This document shows, in pieces, positions 8,121-16,078 of a stretch of DNA of 17,533 nucleotides. Below the pieces are notes generated by a model. The model worked only from the letters and a program-made list of their open reading frames with translations, ran no database searches and was not told the origin of the DNA. Each line of letters begins with the position of its first letter. Position 1 is the stretch's first letter. The position numbers and the translations under genes are program-made. This DNA comes from CAZTTH01 sp964615975 (GTDB lineage: Bacteria > Verrucomicrobiota > Lentisphaeria > JABSQK01 > JAJFLO01), in NCBI GenBank assembly GCA_964615975.1, contig CAZTTH010000062.1:1-17533 (forward strand), written 5' to 3'.

Positions 8121-9958
8121 TTCGGCAGCGAGAAATAAAATGTCGCCCCCTGGTTTACCTGGCCTTCCGCCCACACCCGGCCGCCATGTTTCTCGATCAC
8201 CCGCTTCACAATCGCCAAGCCGACTCCCGTGCCACTGAAATCCTTTTCCAAATGCAAGCGCTGGAAAACACCAAATAATTTATCCACGTATGCCATATCA
8301 AATCCGGCGCCATTGTCCTTGATGTAATACACCTGCTCATCAGGTTCCTCAACGGCTCCGATCTCGATTCTTGGTTCCGGAATATTGCTGGAATATTTAA
8401 TGGCATTGGAAACCAGATTGGCAACCGCCTGATTGAGCAGTGCGTGATCACCTTCAGACGATGGCAACGATTTGACCTCGATCACCGCATGATGATCCAT
8501 ACTGCTTTTTAGATCATCCAGCACTTGTTTGATCAATTCGTTGAAATCAATCGGGAGTTTGACCAGCGATTGTCGTCCCAACTTGGAAAACGCCAGTAAA
8601 TCATCGATCAATTCCCCCATTTTTTTGGCGTTTTTCTTTATTTTTTCAAATAACCCTCCGAACTCATCGTCGAGTTGGGATTGGTATTCATCGCTGATAA
8701 TATTCGCGTAACCATGGATGGCCCGCAGCGGCGCGCGCAGATCATGAGAGACGGAATAGGAGAAGGACTCAAGTTCCCGGTTGGCATCCTCGAGTTGGGC
8801 GATATTTTTCTTGAGTTCGAGATTCAATTGCCTGATTTCCTGCGCGGCAATTTTTTCATGTGTAATGTCTCTTTCCGTGATTGCCACCGATTTAAGCTGA
8901 CCATTGGCATCGGTAATCACCGACGCGGAAAAAATAACCTCAATGATTCTGCCATATTTGGTGATCCGTTTGGTTTCCAGGGATTGAATCTGTTTGCCAT
9001 GAATGATCGCATTGATCACTCCCTGTGACTCCTCCAGCAAATACTCCGGCACGATGTTGCCGACATTCATATTTCTGGCTTCTTCCTCGGTGTAGCCATA
9101 GATGGCTTCGGCGCCATTATTCCAGGAGATGATTTTCCCGTCGGGATGATGCAGATAGATCGCATCGTTGGATTGTTTCACCACCGCAGCCAGGTAGTTT
9201 CTGATTTCCTCGACTTCTTTAAGTCCGGTGATATCCCGGGCGTTGGCGAACCAGAGGCTCATTTTGTTGACTATATTCCATTGAAACCACTTCACCTTGC
9301 GGTTTTTGCAGTAGATCTGGGTTTCGAATGAAAATATGTCCGCAGGCTGCTTGCTTGCCTGCACCACTTTGGCGCGGTCATCCTCCGCCAAATAGAATAA
9401 CAATGATGTCCCTTTGATTTCCCCCAGCTCGTAGCCCAACAGGGTGGTCGCGGCCTGATTAAGTTCTTCGAACTTCAGGGTGTCGGCATTGATGATGGCG
9501 ATAATGTCCGCGCAGTTGTTGATCAATAAATCGTATTTCTCGAGTGTGGCATTTTTTTCCATCAATTCCTTTTTGCGGAGATGGAGCTGCAGCAGAACCG
9601 CGACCTTGGCCTTGGTCAATTCAGAATCAAGCGGTTTATAGAGATAATCGATGGCTCCTTCTTCAAATCCTTTGAGCATGAATTTATGTTCTCTTTTTTC
9701 CGCGGAAGCGAAGATGATGGGGATATCGCGAGTGCGTTTGTTGGATTTAAGAATCTGCGCGACTTCAAAGCCATCCATATCCGGCATCTGGACATCGAGA
9801 ATGATCAGGTCGACGTCATGATACAAGGTATACTTCAATGCGTCTCTGCCGTTGGCGGCATGAATAAAATTGCGGTTTTTCTCGGACAGCATCTGCTCCA
9901 ACGCGTAGATGTTCTTCTCCTTGTCATCAACGATCAGAATATTGACTTTCTCGGACAT
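8111..9958 (-). CDS. REC-PAS-PAS sensor histidine kinase (response-regulator-coupled)
   Basis: A soluble 615-residue kinase. It begins with a receiver (1-125; VDDKEKN, phosphosite D55 in LIILDVQMPDMDGFEV, K108 in YLYKPLD) and continues with PAS about 140-250 (NCADIIAIINAD, FANARDITGLKEVEE). A second PAS is at about 255-370 (DGKIISWNNGAEAIYGYTEE), followed by a short coiled coil. HisKA has H405 in SVSHDLRAPLRAIHGY. The ATPase domain has NLVSNAIKYSS, DNGAGFD, LFGVFQRLH and GTGVGLAIVKRV. The kinase core is paralogous to that of the GAF kinase at 3955-5358: the same SxSHDLxAPLRAI, FQRLH and GGRVxAE segments appear in the same order. It is the last gene of the minus-strand cluster, 18 bases after cheB, so it is probably co-transcribed. 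Its N-terminal receiver may replace the receiver missing from the adjacent CheB. Confidence 0.92.
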   Translation of the reverse strand: MSEKVNILIVDDKEKNIYALEQMLSEKNRNFIHAANGRDALKYTLYHDVDLIILDVQMPDMDGFEVAQILKSNKRTRDIPIIFASAEKREHKFMLKGFEEGAIDYLYKPLDSELTKAKVAVLLQLHLRKKELMEKNATLEKYDLLINNCADIIAIINADTLKFEELNQAATTLLGYELGEIKGTSLLFYLAEDDRAKVVQASKQPADIFSFETQIYCKNRKVKWFQWNIVNKMSLWFANARDITGLKEVEEIRNYLAAVVKQSNDAIYLHHPDGKIISWNNGAEAIYGYTEEEARNMNVGNIVPEYLLEESQGVINAIIHGKQIQSLETKRITKYGRIIEVIFSASVITDANGQLKSVAITERDITHEKIAAQEIRQLNLELKKNIAQLEDANRELESFSYSVSHDLRAPLRAIHGYANIISDEYQSQLDDEFGGLFEKIKKNAKKMGELIDDLLAFSKLGRQSLVKLPIDFNELIKQVLDDLKSSMDHHAVIEVKSLPSSEGDHALLNQAVANLVSNAIKYSSNIPEPRIEIGAVEEPDEQVYYIKDNGAGFDMAYVDKLFGVFQRLHLEKDFSGTGVGLAIVKRVIEKHGGRVWAEGQVNQGATFYFSLPKTT

Positions 9959-9976
9959 TGGATATGGTGCCCTTTC

Positions 9977-10612
9977 TCAGGGGGTTAACTTGATCTGTTT
10001 TATGAGCGCCTGACCACACTCATCAGGCCGGTAATCTTTCCCAATTCCAGTGATCAGGCGGACAATTTGATCCAGATCAAGGACATGGTGAACGCAGCCG
10101 GTATCCAGCGCCGCCTGCGGCATGACCGGGTATTCCGCGGTTTGCGGATTTTGCGCTATGGTGACACCGCCATGGTGGTGTATCGCACGCATCCCATCGG
10201 CGCCGTCCTTGTTGGATCCGGTCAACAGTATGCCGATGAGATAGGCACGATAAGCCAAGGCGGCGGATTCGAATAAGACATCGATCGATGGCCGACTGTA
10301 ATTTACCGCGGCATCGCATGACAATGAAAAAGTAAGGTTTTTTTCCATCAGCAGGTGATAATTCGGGGGCGCGAAATAGACCCAGCCAGCCACAATAGGT
10401 TCTTTCTCGTCCGCCTGCTTGATGTTGATTTGTGATTTCGTCTGCAATATTTCCTCAAGCAGGGTCTTTTCCTCTTTGGAGCGATGCTGGACCACAATGA
10501 TGGGCACGGGATAATCGGGGGTGAGAGATTCAAGAATTCGCATCAGTGCAGTCAATCCTCCGGCAGAGGCGCCGATTGCCATCGCATGTTGACGGGATTG
10601 TTGATTTTGCAT
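9977..10612 (-). CDS. cheB: CheB-type protein-glutamate methylesterase domain, no receiver domain
   Basis: In classical chemotaxis CheB hydrolyses glutamate methyl esters, and deamidates glutamines, on receptor helices. This 211-residue protein is the catalytic domain alone. The expected triad is visible: S16 in AIGASAGG, H43 in IVVQHRS, and D136 in LTGSNKDGADG. RPSIDVLFESAA (108-119) and PQTAEYPVMPQAAL (156-169) are also standard. The usual N-terminal receiver and linker, which inhibit the esterase until phosphorylated, are absent. The start is placed at the ATG three bases after the cheR stop. Full-length CheB is about 350 residues. The first residues lead directly into the catalytic fold, so this looks like a natural stand-alone esterase rather than a truncation. 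Its substrate is unknown because no standard chemoreceptor is in view. Confidence 0.92.
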   Translation of the reverse strand: MQNQQSRQHAMAIGASAGGLTALMRILESLTPDYPVPIIVVQHRSKEEKTLLEEILQTKSQINIKQADEKEPIVAGWVYFAPPNYHLLMEKNLTFSLSCDAAVNYSRPSIDVLFESAALAYRAYLIGILLTGSNKDGADGMRAIHHHGGVTIAQNPQTAEYPVMPQAALDTGCVHHVLDLDQIVRLITGIGKDYRPDECGQALIKQIKLTP

Positions 10613-10615
10613 AAA

Positions 10616-11452
10616 TCATTTAACTTTAATGAACAGCCGCTCACGCCGGTCGATTTCTTCCATATGCTTGCGTTTGTCGAAGAACAGCAAAGATTCCTTA
10701 TTCCCCAAACCCAAAACCCCGAAGGGACACAAGCTGTCATAGATCAGATTCAGGACTTTATTCTGCAAGGTCTGATTGAAATAAATCAGGACATTGCGGC
10801 ACGATACCAGTTGAAATTCATTGAATGACTGATCCACAGCAAGGTTATGGACGGCAAAAACCATGTTTTGTTTCAGTGATTTATCCATCAAAACCGAATC
10901 GTATTTGGCTAGATAATAATCCGAAAGCGAGGATTTTCCGCCTCCTTTCAAATAGTTGCTGGTATACGTTTTCATATACTGCAGGGGATAAACGCCTTCC
11001 CGTGCAGCCTGCAATGCCTTTTGGTTGATATCCGTCGCATAAATTATCGCGCGATCCAAGAGTTTTTCTTCCTTCAGCAGGATGGCCAGGGAATAAACTT
11101 CCTCGCCGGTCGAACACCCCGCGATCCACACCTTGATCACGGGATAGGTCGCCAATCTCTTGAGCACTTTCGCTCTCAGCCCCAGATAATATTCCGGATC
11201 ACGAAACATTTCCGTGACATTGATGGTGACTTCCTGGACAAATTGCGCAAAGCGATTTTCATCCCGCAAAAGCAGGGTTCCCAACTCATGCAATGAAGAG
11301 ATTTGATTTCTGCTTCTGAAATGATCGATGCGGCGCAGCAATGACGCCTCGGCATATTCCGTGAAATCATAACCATACATGAAACGGAGTGATTCAAGAA
11401 ATTCTTTCAGTTCGTCACCTTCAGGGATATTCATGGCGGCTGATTTTTTCAT
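10616..11452 (-). CDS. cheR: CheR-type protein-glutamate O-methyltransferase
   Basis: This enzyme methylates glutamate side chains using S-adenosylmethionine. The 278-residue protein has the normal CheR length. It has an N-terminal helical domain (1-75), NVTEMFRDPEYY (78-89), the SAM-binding segment WIAGCSTGEEVYSLAI (109-124), the acidic ATDINQKAL (139-147) and CRNVLIYFNQ (218-227), and ends RERLFIKVK. The ATG is preceded by AAGGAA at a spacing of eight bases; a second in-frame ATG at codon 7 is a less likely start. The gene lies three bases upstream of cheB and 263 bases downstream of the giant kinase, with a repeat element in that gap. CheA, CheW and a receptor are missing, so it may modify the kinase next door or a receptor encoded elsewhere. 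Confidence 0.93.
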   Translation of the reverse strand: MKKSAAMNIPEGDELKEFLESLRFMYGYDFTEYAEASLLRRIDHFRSRNQISSLHELGTLLLRDENRFAQFVQEVTINVTEMFRDPEYYLGLRAKVLKRLATYPVIKVWIAGCSTGEEVYSLAILLKEEKLLDRAIIYATDINQKALQAAREGVYPLQYMKTYTSNYLKGGGKSSLSDYYLAKYDSVLMDKSLKQNMVFAVHNLAVDQSFNEFQLVSCRNVLIYFNQTLQNKVLNLIYDSLCPFGVLGLGNKESLLFFDKRKHMEEIDRRERLFIKVK

Positions 11453-11493
11453 TTTTCAAGTTCCTTGAAAGCGCGGATGGCAGGATCGGGTTA

Positions 11494-11653
11494 TTATCCC
11501 AAGCGGCATAGTACGTGTTTAGTGTAGAGTTTGAAGCCGGTGGAGTTTTGAGTTCATCCTTTTTGGATGCTCATCTCTCAGGCATTATTGCCATCCAGGC
11601 TAAAAGCCGGTACGCCAGCCGACGAAAAATTCATACTCTGCCGCTTGGGATAA
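11494..11653. mobile_element. 160-bp MITE-like element with 15-bp terminal inverted repeats
   Basis: TTATCCCAAGCGGCA (11494-11508) and its exact complement TGCCGCTTGGGATAA (11639-11653) bound the element. Similarity continues inward for about seven more bases with a few mismatches (TAGTACG against GAGTATG). The interior has small hairpins, CATCC-TTTTT-GGATG and GGCTAAAAGCC, and no transposase. No clear target-site duplication was identified. It fills most of the 263-base gap between the giant kinase and cheR, and could affect read-through between them. Confidence 0.55.
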
Positions 11654-11715
11654 AGATGTCATTATTATTGTTGTGCTTAAGTCACCATCAGCGTTATTTA
11701 TCAATCTACCAATTC

Positions 11716-14700
11716 TTAGCGATAAAGCCAGACCCGCAGCAATGACAATAAGCGATCGATGTCGATGGGCTTGGAAATATAATCAGACATCCCGATTTCC
11801 AAACATTTTTCGCGATCCCCCTTCATCGCCTTGGCGGTGAGGGCGATAATCGGAATCTTGCTGAATGTGGGTGATTTGCGGATCTCCTGGGTGGTTTCCC
11901 AACCGTCCATTTCCGGCATCATGATATCCATCAGAATGATATCGATGTGCGGTTGATTCTTGAGCATGTCGAGGGCCACCTTGCCATTTTCCGCCGTGAG
12001 ACACTGCATTCCTTCTTCCTCGAGGACATTGGTCAAGGAATAGATGTTGCGGATATCGTCTTCGACGATCAATACGATTTTATTTTTTAACACCTCGTCA
12101 CTGCGGTGCAGCTTTCTGATCATTTGCTGTTTTTCCTTTGACAATTGTGCTTCAACACGATGGAGAAAAAGACTGGTTTCATCCAACAGGCGTTCACGGG
12201 AATCCGCGGTTTTGAGGATCACGGAATCGGCCAGTTTTTCCAATCTTCGGGTTTCTTCCTTATTCAAGTCTCTACCGGTATAGACAATGATGGGAATTTT
12301 ATTTAAGCGCGCATCATCCTTGATTTTTTCCAATAAATCGAATCCGCTCATATCGGGCAATCCCAGATCGATGATCACGCAATCAAATTTTTCTTTGCTC
12401 AGCAGCGCGTAAGCTTCTTCGCCGCCATAGGCTGAATATGATTTCACGTCCCCATTGCCGATGAGTTCGCGGATGGCCTTGCTCTGCTCGTGGTTATCTT
12501 CGACAATCAACAATCTTTTTAATTTGTTATTGATGAATTCTTCGATGCGTTCGAAGGCATTCTGTAAATCCAGTTGTGAAATCGGTTTCATGATAAAATC
12601 GAATGCCCCCAATTCAATGCCAACTCGTTTGTGATCAAAGCCGGAGATGATCTGCACGGGAATATGCCTGAGATCCGGGTTGCTTTTCAAATGCTTTAAT
12701 ACCTCCGTGCCATCCATCCCCGGCATCTTCATGTCCAGGATAATGGCATCGATACGATATTTGCGCGCCAGACCCAGCCCGATATTTCCCTGATGGGCGA
12801 TGATCGCCCGATATCCCCGATCGCGGACAAATTCCATTAACACATTGGCGAATTTAATGTCATCTTCTATGATCAGAATGACTTTATCGTTTTCACTGAT
12901 GGCATGGCGATCGTCATTGGTTGCCTGTGGCATCGAGAGAAGAGTGTTGTCATCTTTTTTCAGGGGCTCCTCCATTCTGAGCGGCATTGGTTTATTTACT
13001 GCCAGCGCTTTTCTAACTTCGACTTTCTTGTCTTGGGAAATGAGATTGGCATGGTCGAACTTCAATGGCAGATATAAGGTGAAGGTGGTTCCCTTTCCCT
13101 CTTCACTTTGCAGATGGATTTCACCGCCCAGGGCATGAGCCAGCTCGCGGCTGATGGACAACCCCAGCCCGGTGCCGCCATATTTCCGTTTGGTCGAGCC
13201 GTCCGCCTGTTGAAAGGCTTCGAATATCATGTTCTGTTTGTTTTCCTGAATGCCAATGCCGGTATCACGCACAGAAAATGAGATTACCTTTTCCTGCCGC
13301 CAGAGTTTGGGATTCCGGTATTCAGTTGATTTTGGCGCCTGGTCGACGAGCAACGAAACCGTCCCGCCATGGCCGGTAAATTTAAACGCATTCGACAGGA
13401 GATTGCGCAAGATCTGCTCCAGCCGCTGTTTATCGGATTCCAAATGGAAATCATCGCTTTTTATGTTCGCGATAAATTCGCAATGTATCGCTTTGTTTCT
13501 GGCGATCTCACTGAACATCGCGTTCATGTTTTCCATTAACACGCGCGGATTTATGGCCGTGATTTCCAGTTCAATTTTTCCAGCTTCGACCTTGGAAAGA
13601 TCCAATATTTCATTGATCAGATTGAGCAGATCGGTTCCGGAATTGTAGATATTCACGGCGAATTCAACATCTTTATCGCGCAAGGCGCCATTCTTGTTTT
13701 CAGAAAGCAATTTGGCAAGAATTAATATGCTGTTCAATGGGGTTCTCAACTCATGGGACATGTTGGCAAGGAATTCTGATTTATATTTACTGGTTGCTTC
13801 GAGCTCGCGGGCCTTGGTTTCAATCTCCATTTTTGCTGTTTCTATCCGTTCCTTCTGCTCTTCCAGCAACCCGGCTTTTTCTTCCAGTTCCTCATTGGTT
13901 TGCTGTAATTCCTCCTGTTGCGCCTTGAGCTCGGCTTCCGAACGTTCGAGCAACACCGTTTTTTCCTGCATTTCTTCATTAATCTGTCTGAGCTCTTCCT
14001 GCTGGGTTTCGAGCTCTTCGGCCTGCTGCTGGGTTTCCTGGAGAAGTTCCTTCATCTGAGTTCGGGATTGGGAAGTATGGATCGCGATGCCAATGTTTTC
14101 TGCCACCAGCTTGAGAAATTGCAGGTCAAGATCACCAAATTCACGAACGGCACCAATCTCGATGACCCCTTTGACCCGCTCCTCATAAAACAAGGGATAG
14201 ACAATGATATTCTTGGGAGAGGTATTGCCCAGGCCGGAATTGATCTTGACATAATCGTCCGGAACTTCGGTAAAAATTATTGGCTTTTTCTCCTCCGCGG
14301 CTTGTCCGACAAATCCCTGTCCCGGGCGGATGATGCTGGTGTTTTCCTTGCGATAGTGAAACGCGTAGGTGCCAGCCAGCATTAACTCAGAGTTTTTGGC
14401 AATATAGATGGCGCCAATCTGGGCCTTCAAATAGGGCGCCACATGGTTGATTACCGCCTGGGTCAGTTCCCCGACTTCTTTTTCACCCCGCATCAAGTCA
14501 TTTAATTCACTGCTGCCGGTTAGAAGCCAGGTGCGTTTTTCATTTTCCCTGGCCAATTCCTGCAGATTGGTTTTCATCCGATTCAGGGAAATCCCCAAGG
14601 TATCCGCTTCACTGCGGATACGAATGGTGGATGAATAATCGCCTTTGCCTATCCGATCGGCAGCCAGAACGTATTCCCGGTTTACCTGAATCAACTGATT

Positions 14701-15801
14701 GAATGATGCGGCCAGGCTGCCGATCTCATCCCGAGAGCTGACCGACAGGGATAAATTGACATCCCCCTGGGTGATCCGATCCGCGGCAAGTTTGATTTCA
14801 ACAATCGCGGTGACAATTGATTTGATACTGTCGTATAACAGCAAAAATATCGCCAGAATAACTCCTGTGGCAATGATCAAGTTTCTGGTCATGGCTCGCG
14901 ACACATCCGCAAGTTTATCCTGGGAAATTTGTTTGATTTCCATCAAGGTAAGTCGTTCCAGATCTCTGAGCACATTGATATAGGAGGTGCTATGTATCCA
15001 CCAACTGTCCGCGGAAAATGAAATTGGTGTTTGTTCCGCTGTATTCTGTGCGTACAGACTTTCTAACATGGCCTTGCACTGTTGTACCGAGGGATCCCTC
15101 AGTGTCTGTTCATAACTCTGGCGTAATTCCCCGAACGTGTCGCGATGGGAACGCGATAAATAGGTCTCGAATTCGCCCTTGAGAGAACAGAACTGAGCGA
15201 ATTCATTGTCTGAAAAACTGCCCCCCATCGCTCCCTTTTTGATCAACCCCCGCAATTTCCCTAAACTCCCGCCCGCATGCAACAGCGATTCATAAGAAGT
15301 CAGTCGGATGCGGATTTCAGAATCATGCGCGTTAAGCACGAGATTATTCACTTCGCCATTGATCATGGATTGAATTGCCGCACTGTATTCATCAAGCACC
15401 TGACTCGCGGTTAACCTGATGGTATTGACCTTGTCCCGCAAGATCGGGAGCGTCGCCAACTCGTTCAGCCATTTTAAGGATTTTTGCTGTTGGGTTAACG
15501 TCTGCTTTAATTCCTGAATGGCTTGATCGGTTTGAGTGTATTGACTGAGTAACTCCTGCTGGTCTTCCTTGCCATCGCTGACGACATATCCCACCGCATG
15601 GCCCCGCTCCTGCCGGAGCTGATAAATCAGTGCGGATACTGATTCCAATTCCAAGGCGTCCTGATGGCGTTGATAATAGTTGTTTTTCTTGAGGAAGTCT
15701 TCATGTATGGTTTTTCCCAGAAGCACAAGGAAAGCGATCAGCGGAATCGCCGAAACCATGACTAGTTTATTGCGGATGGAAAAATTTTGGGTGAATCTCA
15801 T
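11716..15801 (-). CDS. giant hybrid histidine kinase: NIT-HAMP-GAF-coiled coil-HisKA-HATPase-REC-REC-REC
   Basis: An inner-membrane sensor of 1361 residues from the ATG at 15799-15801, chosen because GGGAGA lies about ten bases upstream. An upstream ATG at 15865-15867 would add 22 polar, unlikely residues. Membrane helices are at about 13-28 and 308-323. The periplasmic part between them looks like a nitrate/nitrite-sensing (NIT) domain: LRQERGHAVGYVVSDG, YTQTDQAI, and GSFSDNEFAQF. Then follow HAMP (324-375), a second HAMP-like segment (378-425), GAF (438-575; RPGQGFVGQAAE), a Glu/Gln-rich coiled coil (578-673), HisKA (H683 in ANMSHELRTPLNSI), and ATPase (N800/N804, DTGIGI 846-851, GGTGLGL 875-881). 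Three receivers end the protein, with phosphosites D1023 (ILDMKMPGMDG), D1145 (IIDLGLPDMSG) and D1292 (LMDIMMPEMDGW). Nitrate sensing is suggested by family only. CheR, CheB and another kinase follow on the same strand. Confidence 0.92.
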   Translation of the reverse strand: MRFTQNFSIRNKLVMVSAIPLIAFLVLLGKTIHEDFLKKNNYYQRHQDALELESVSALIYQLRQERGHAVGYVVSDGKEDQQELLSQYTQTDQAIQELKQTLTQQQKSLKWLNELATLPILRDKVNTIRLTASQVLDEYSAAIQSMINGEVNNLVLNAHDSEIRIRLTSYESLLHAGGSLGKLRGLIKKGAMGGSFSDNEFAQFCSLKGEFETYLSRSHRDTFGELRQSYEQTLRDPSVQQCKAMLESLYAQNTAEQTPISFSADSWWIHSTSYINVLRDLERLTLMEIKQISQDKLADVSRAMTRNLIIATGVILAIFLLLYDSIKSIVTAIVEIKLAADRITQGDVNLSLSVSSRDEIGSLAASFNQLIQVNREYVLAADRIGKGDYSSTIRIRSEADTLGISLNRMKTNLQELARENEKRTWLLTGSSELNDLMRGEKEVGELTQAVINHVAPYLKAQIGAIYIAKNSELMLAGTYAFHYRKENTSIIRPGQGFVGQAAEEKKPIIFTEVPDDYVKINSGLGNTSPKNIIVYPLFYEERVKGVIEIGAVREFGDLDLQFLKLVAENIGIAIHTSQSRTQMKELLQETQQQAEELETQQEELRQINEEMQEKTVLLERSEAELKAQQEELQQTNEELEEKAGLLEEQKERIETAKMEIETKARELEATSKYKSEFLANMSHELRTPLNSILILAKLLSENKNGALRDKDVEFAVNIYNSGTDLLNLINEILDLSKVEAGKIELEITAINPRVLMENMNAMFSEIARNKAIHCEFIANIKSDDFHLESDKQRLEQILRNLLSNAFKFTGHGGTVSLLVDQAPKSTEYRNPKLWRQEKVISFSVRDTGIGIQENKQNMIFEAFQQADGSTKRKYGGTGLGLSISRELAHALGGEIHLQSEEGKGTTFTLYLPLKFDHANLISQDKKVEVRKALAVNKPMPLRMEEPLKKDDNTLLSMPQATNDDRHAISENDKVILIIEDDIKFANVLMEFVRDRGYRAIIAHQGNIGLGLARKYRIDAIILDMKMPGMDGTEVLKHLKSNPDLRHIPVQIISGFDHKRVGIELGAFDFIMKPISQLDLQNAFERIEEFINNKLKRLLIVEDNHEQSKAIRELIGNGDVKSYSAYGGEEAYALLSKEKFDCVIIDLGLPDMSGFDLLEKIKDDARLNKIPIIVYTGRDLNKEETRRLEKLADSVILKTADSRERLLDETSLFLHRVEAQLSKEKQQMIRKLHRSDEVLKNKIVLIVEDDIRNIYSLTNVLEEEGMQCLTAENGKVALDMLKNQPHIDIILMDIMMPEMDGWETTQEIRKSPTFSKIPIIALTAKAMKGDREKCLEIGMSDYISKPIDIDRLLSLLRVWLYR

Positions 15802-15875
15802 GATCTTGTTGTCTCCCTGGCAATTAATGGAACCTGACGGGCAAGCAGGATACTTTATACTGACCACAAACAGGT

Positions 15876-15881
15876 ATTATA
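15876..15881 (-). promoter_or_regulatory. possible -10 box for the giant kinase gene
   Basis: The minus strand reads a perfect TATAAT (complement of 15876-15881), about 75 bases before the kinase ATG. No good -35 hexamer is found at 15-18 bases, so the site would need an activator or be fortuitous. The upstream side overlaps dispersed repeat copy 2. Confidence 0.3.
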
Positions 15882-15889
15882 AAAAGTCT

Positions 15890-15932
15890 GCACGTTTAGC
15901 CGCCTGATCGGAATGGTCCGTGCGAAAATTCG
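15890..15932 (+). repeat. dispersed intergenic repeat, copy 2
   Basis: It matches 2311-2355 at 24 of the first 27 bases and all of the last 12 (TGCGAAAATTCG). It lies immediately upstream of the possible -10 box of the giant kinase and just left of the palindromic element at 15959-16037. Confidence 0.55.
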
Positions 15933-15958
15933 AGACTGCTTGTATGTGTTTAGCGTTG

Positions 15959-16037
15959 GTTGGAGTACAGGCTTTAGCCTGCCGTAAAGCAATGAACATC
16001 CAAACTGCAGTCCCGCAGAGCGGGACTGGACTCCAAC
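15959..16037. repeat. 79-bp nested palindromic (clover-like) repeat element
   Basis: GTTGGAGT (15959-15966) and ACTCCAAC (16030-16037) are perfect terminal inverted repeats. Inside are two further hairpins. CAGGCTTTAGCCTG (15968-15981) gives a five- or six-pair stem. CAGTCCCGC-AGA-GCGGGACTG (16008-16028) has nine base pairs and a three-base loop. The architecture is that of a dispersed palindromic repeat of the REP/MITE kind. No coding capacity. Confidence 0.65.
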
Positions 16038-16078
16038 ACTGATTCCCCTCAATGATTACGTTAAACAGGCACGATTAC

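Noticed and set aside
11515..11745. 76-codon open frame on the plus strand beginning inside the 160-bp element
   Set aside because: It starts with GTG without a ribosome site, spans the element's right terminal repeat and runs into the end of the opposing kinase gene. It is probably repeat-derived and not a gene, though a copy-number search would settle it.
13918..14385. 155-codon open frame on the plus strand
   Set aside because: It is antisense to the coiled coil and GAF of the giant kinase. The Leu/Phe-rich product is what the complement of Glu/Gln codons produces.
15802..15867. 22-residue N-terminal extension of the giant kinase from the ATG at 15865-15867
   Set aside because: The extension is polar and separates the good ribosome site from its start. 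The internal ATG at 15799-15801 has a proper ribosome site and places the membrane helix near the N-terminus.
15959..16037. Palindromic element as a transcription terminator or tRNA-like gene
   Set aside because: No converging transcript needs terminating here, no T-run follows the stems, and no tRNA arms or anticodon geometry could be built.
11494..16078. CRISPR array
   Set aside because: The repeats are few, palindromic and irregularly spaced, there are no unique spacers of constant length, and no cas genes are present.
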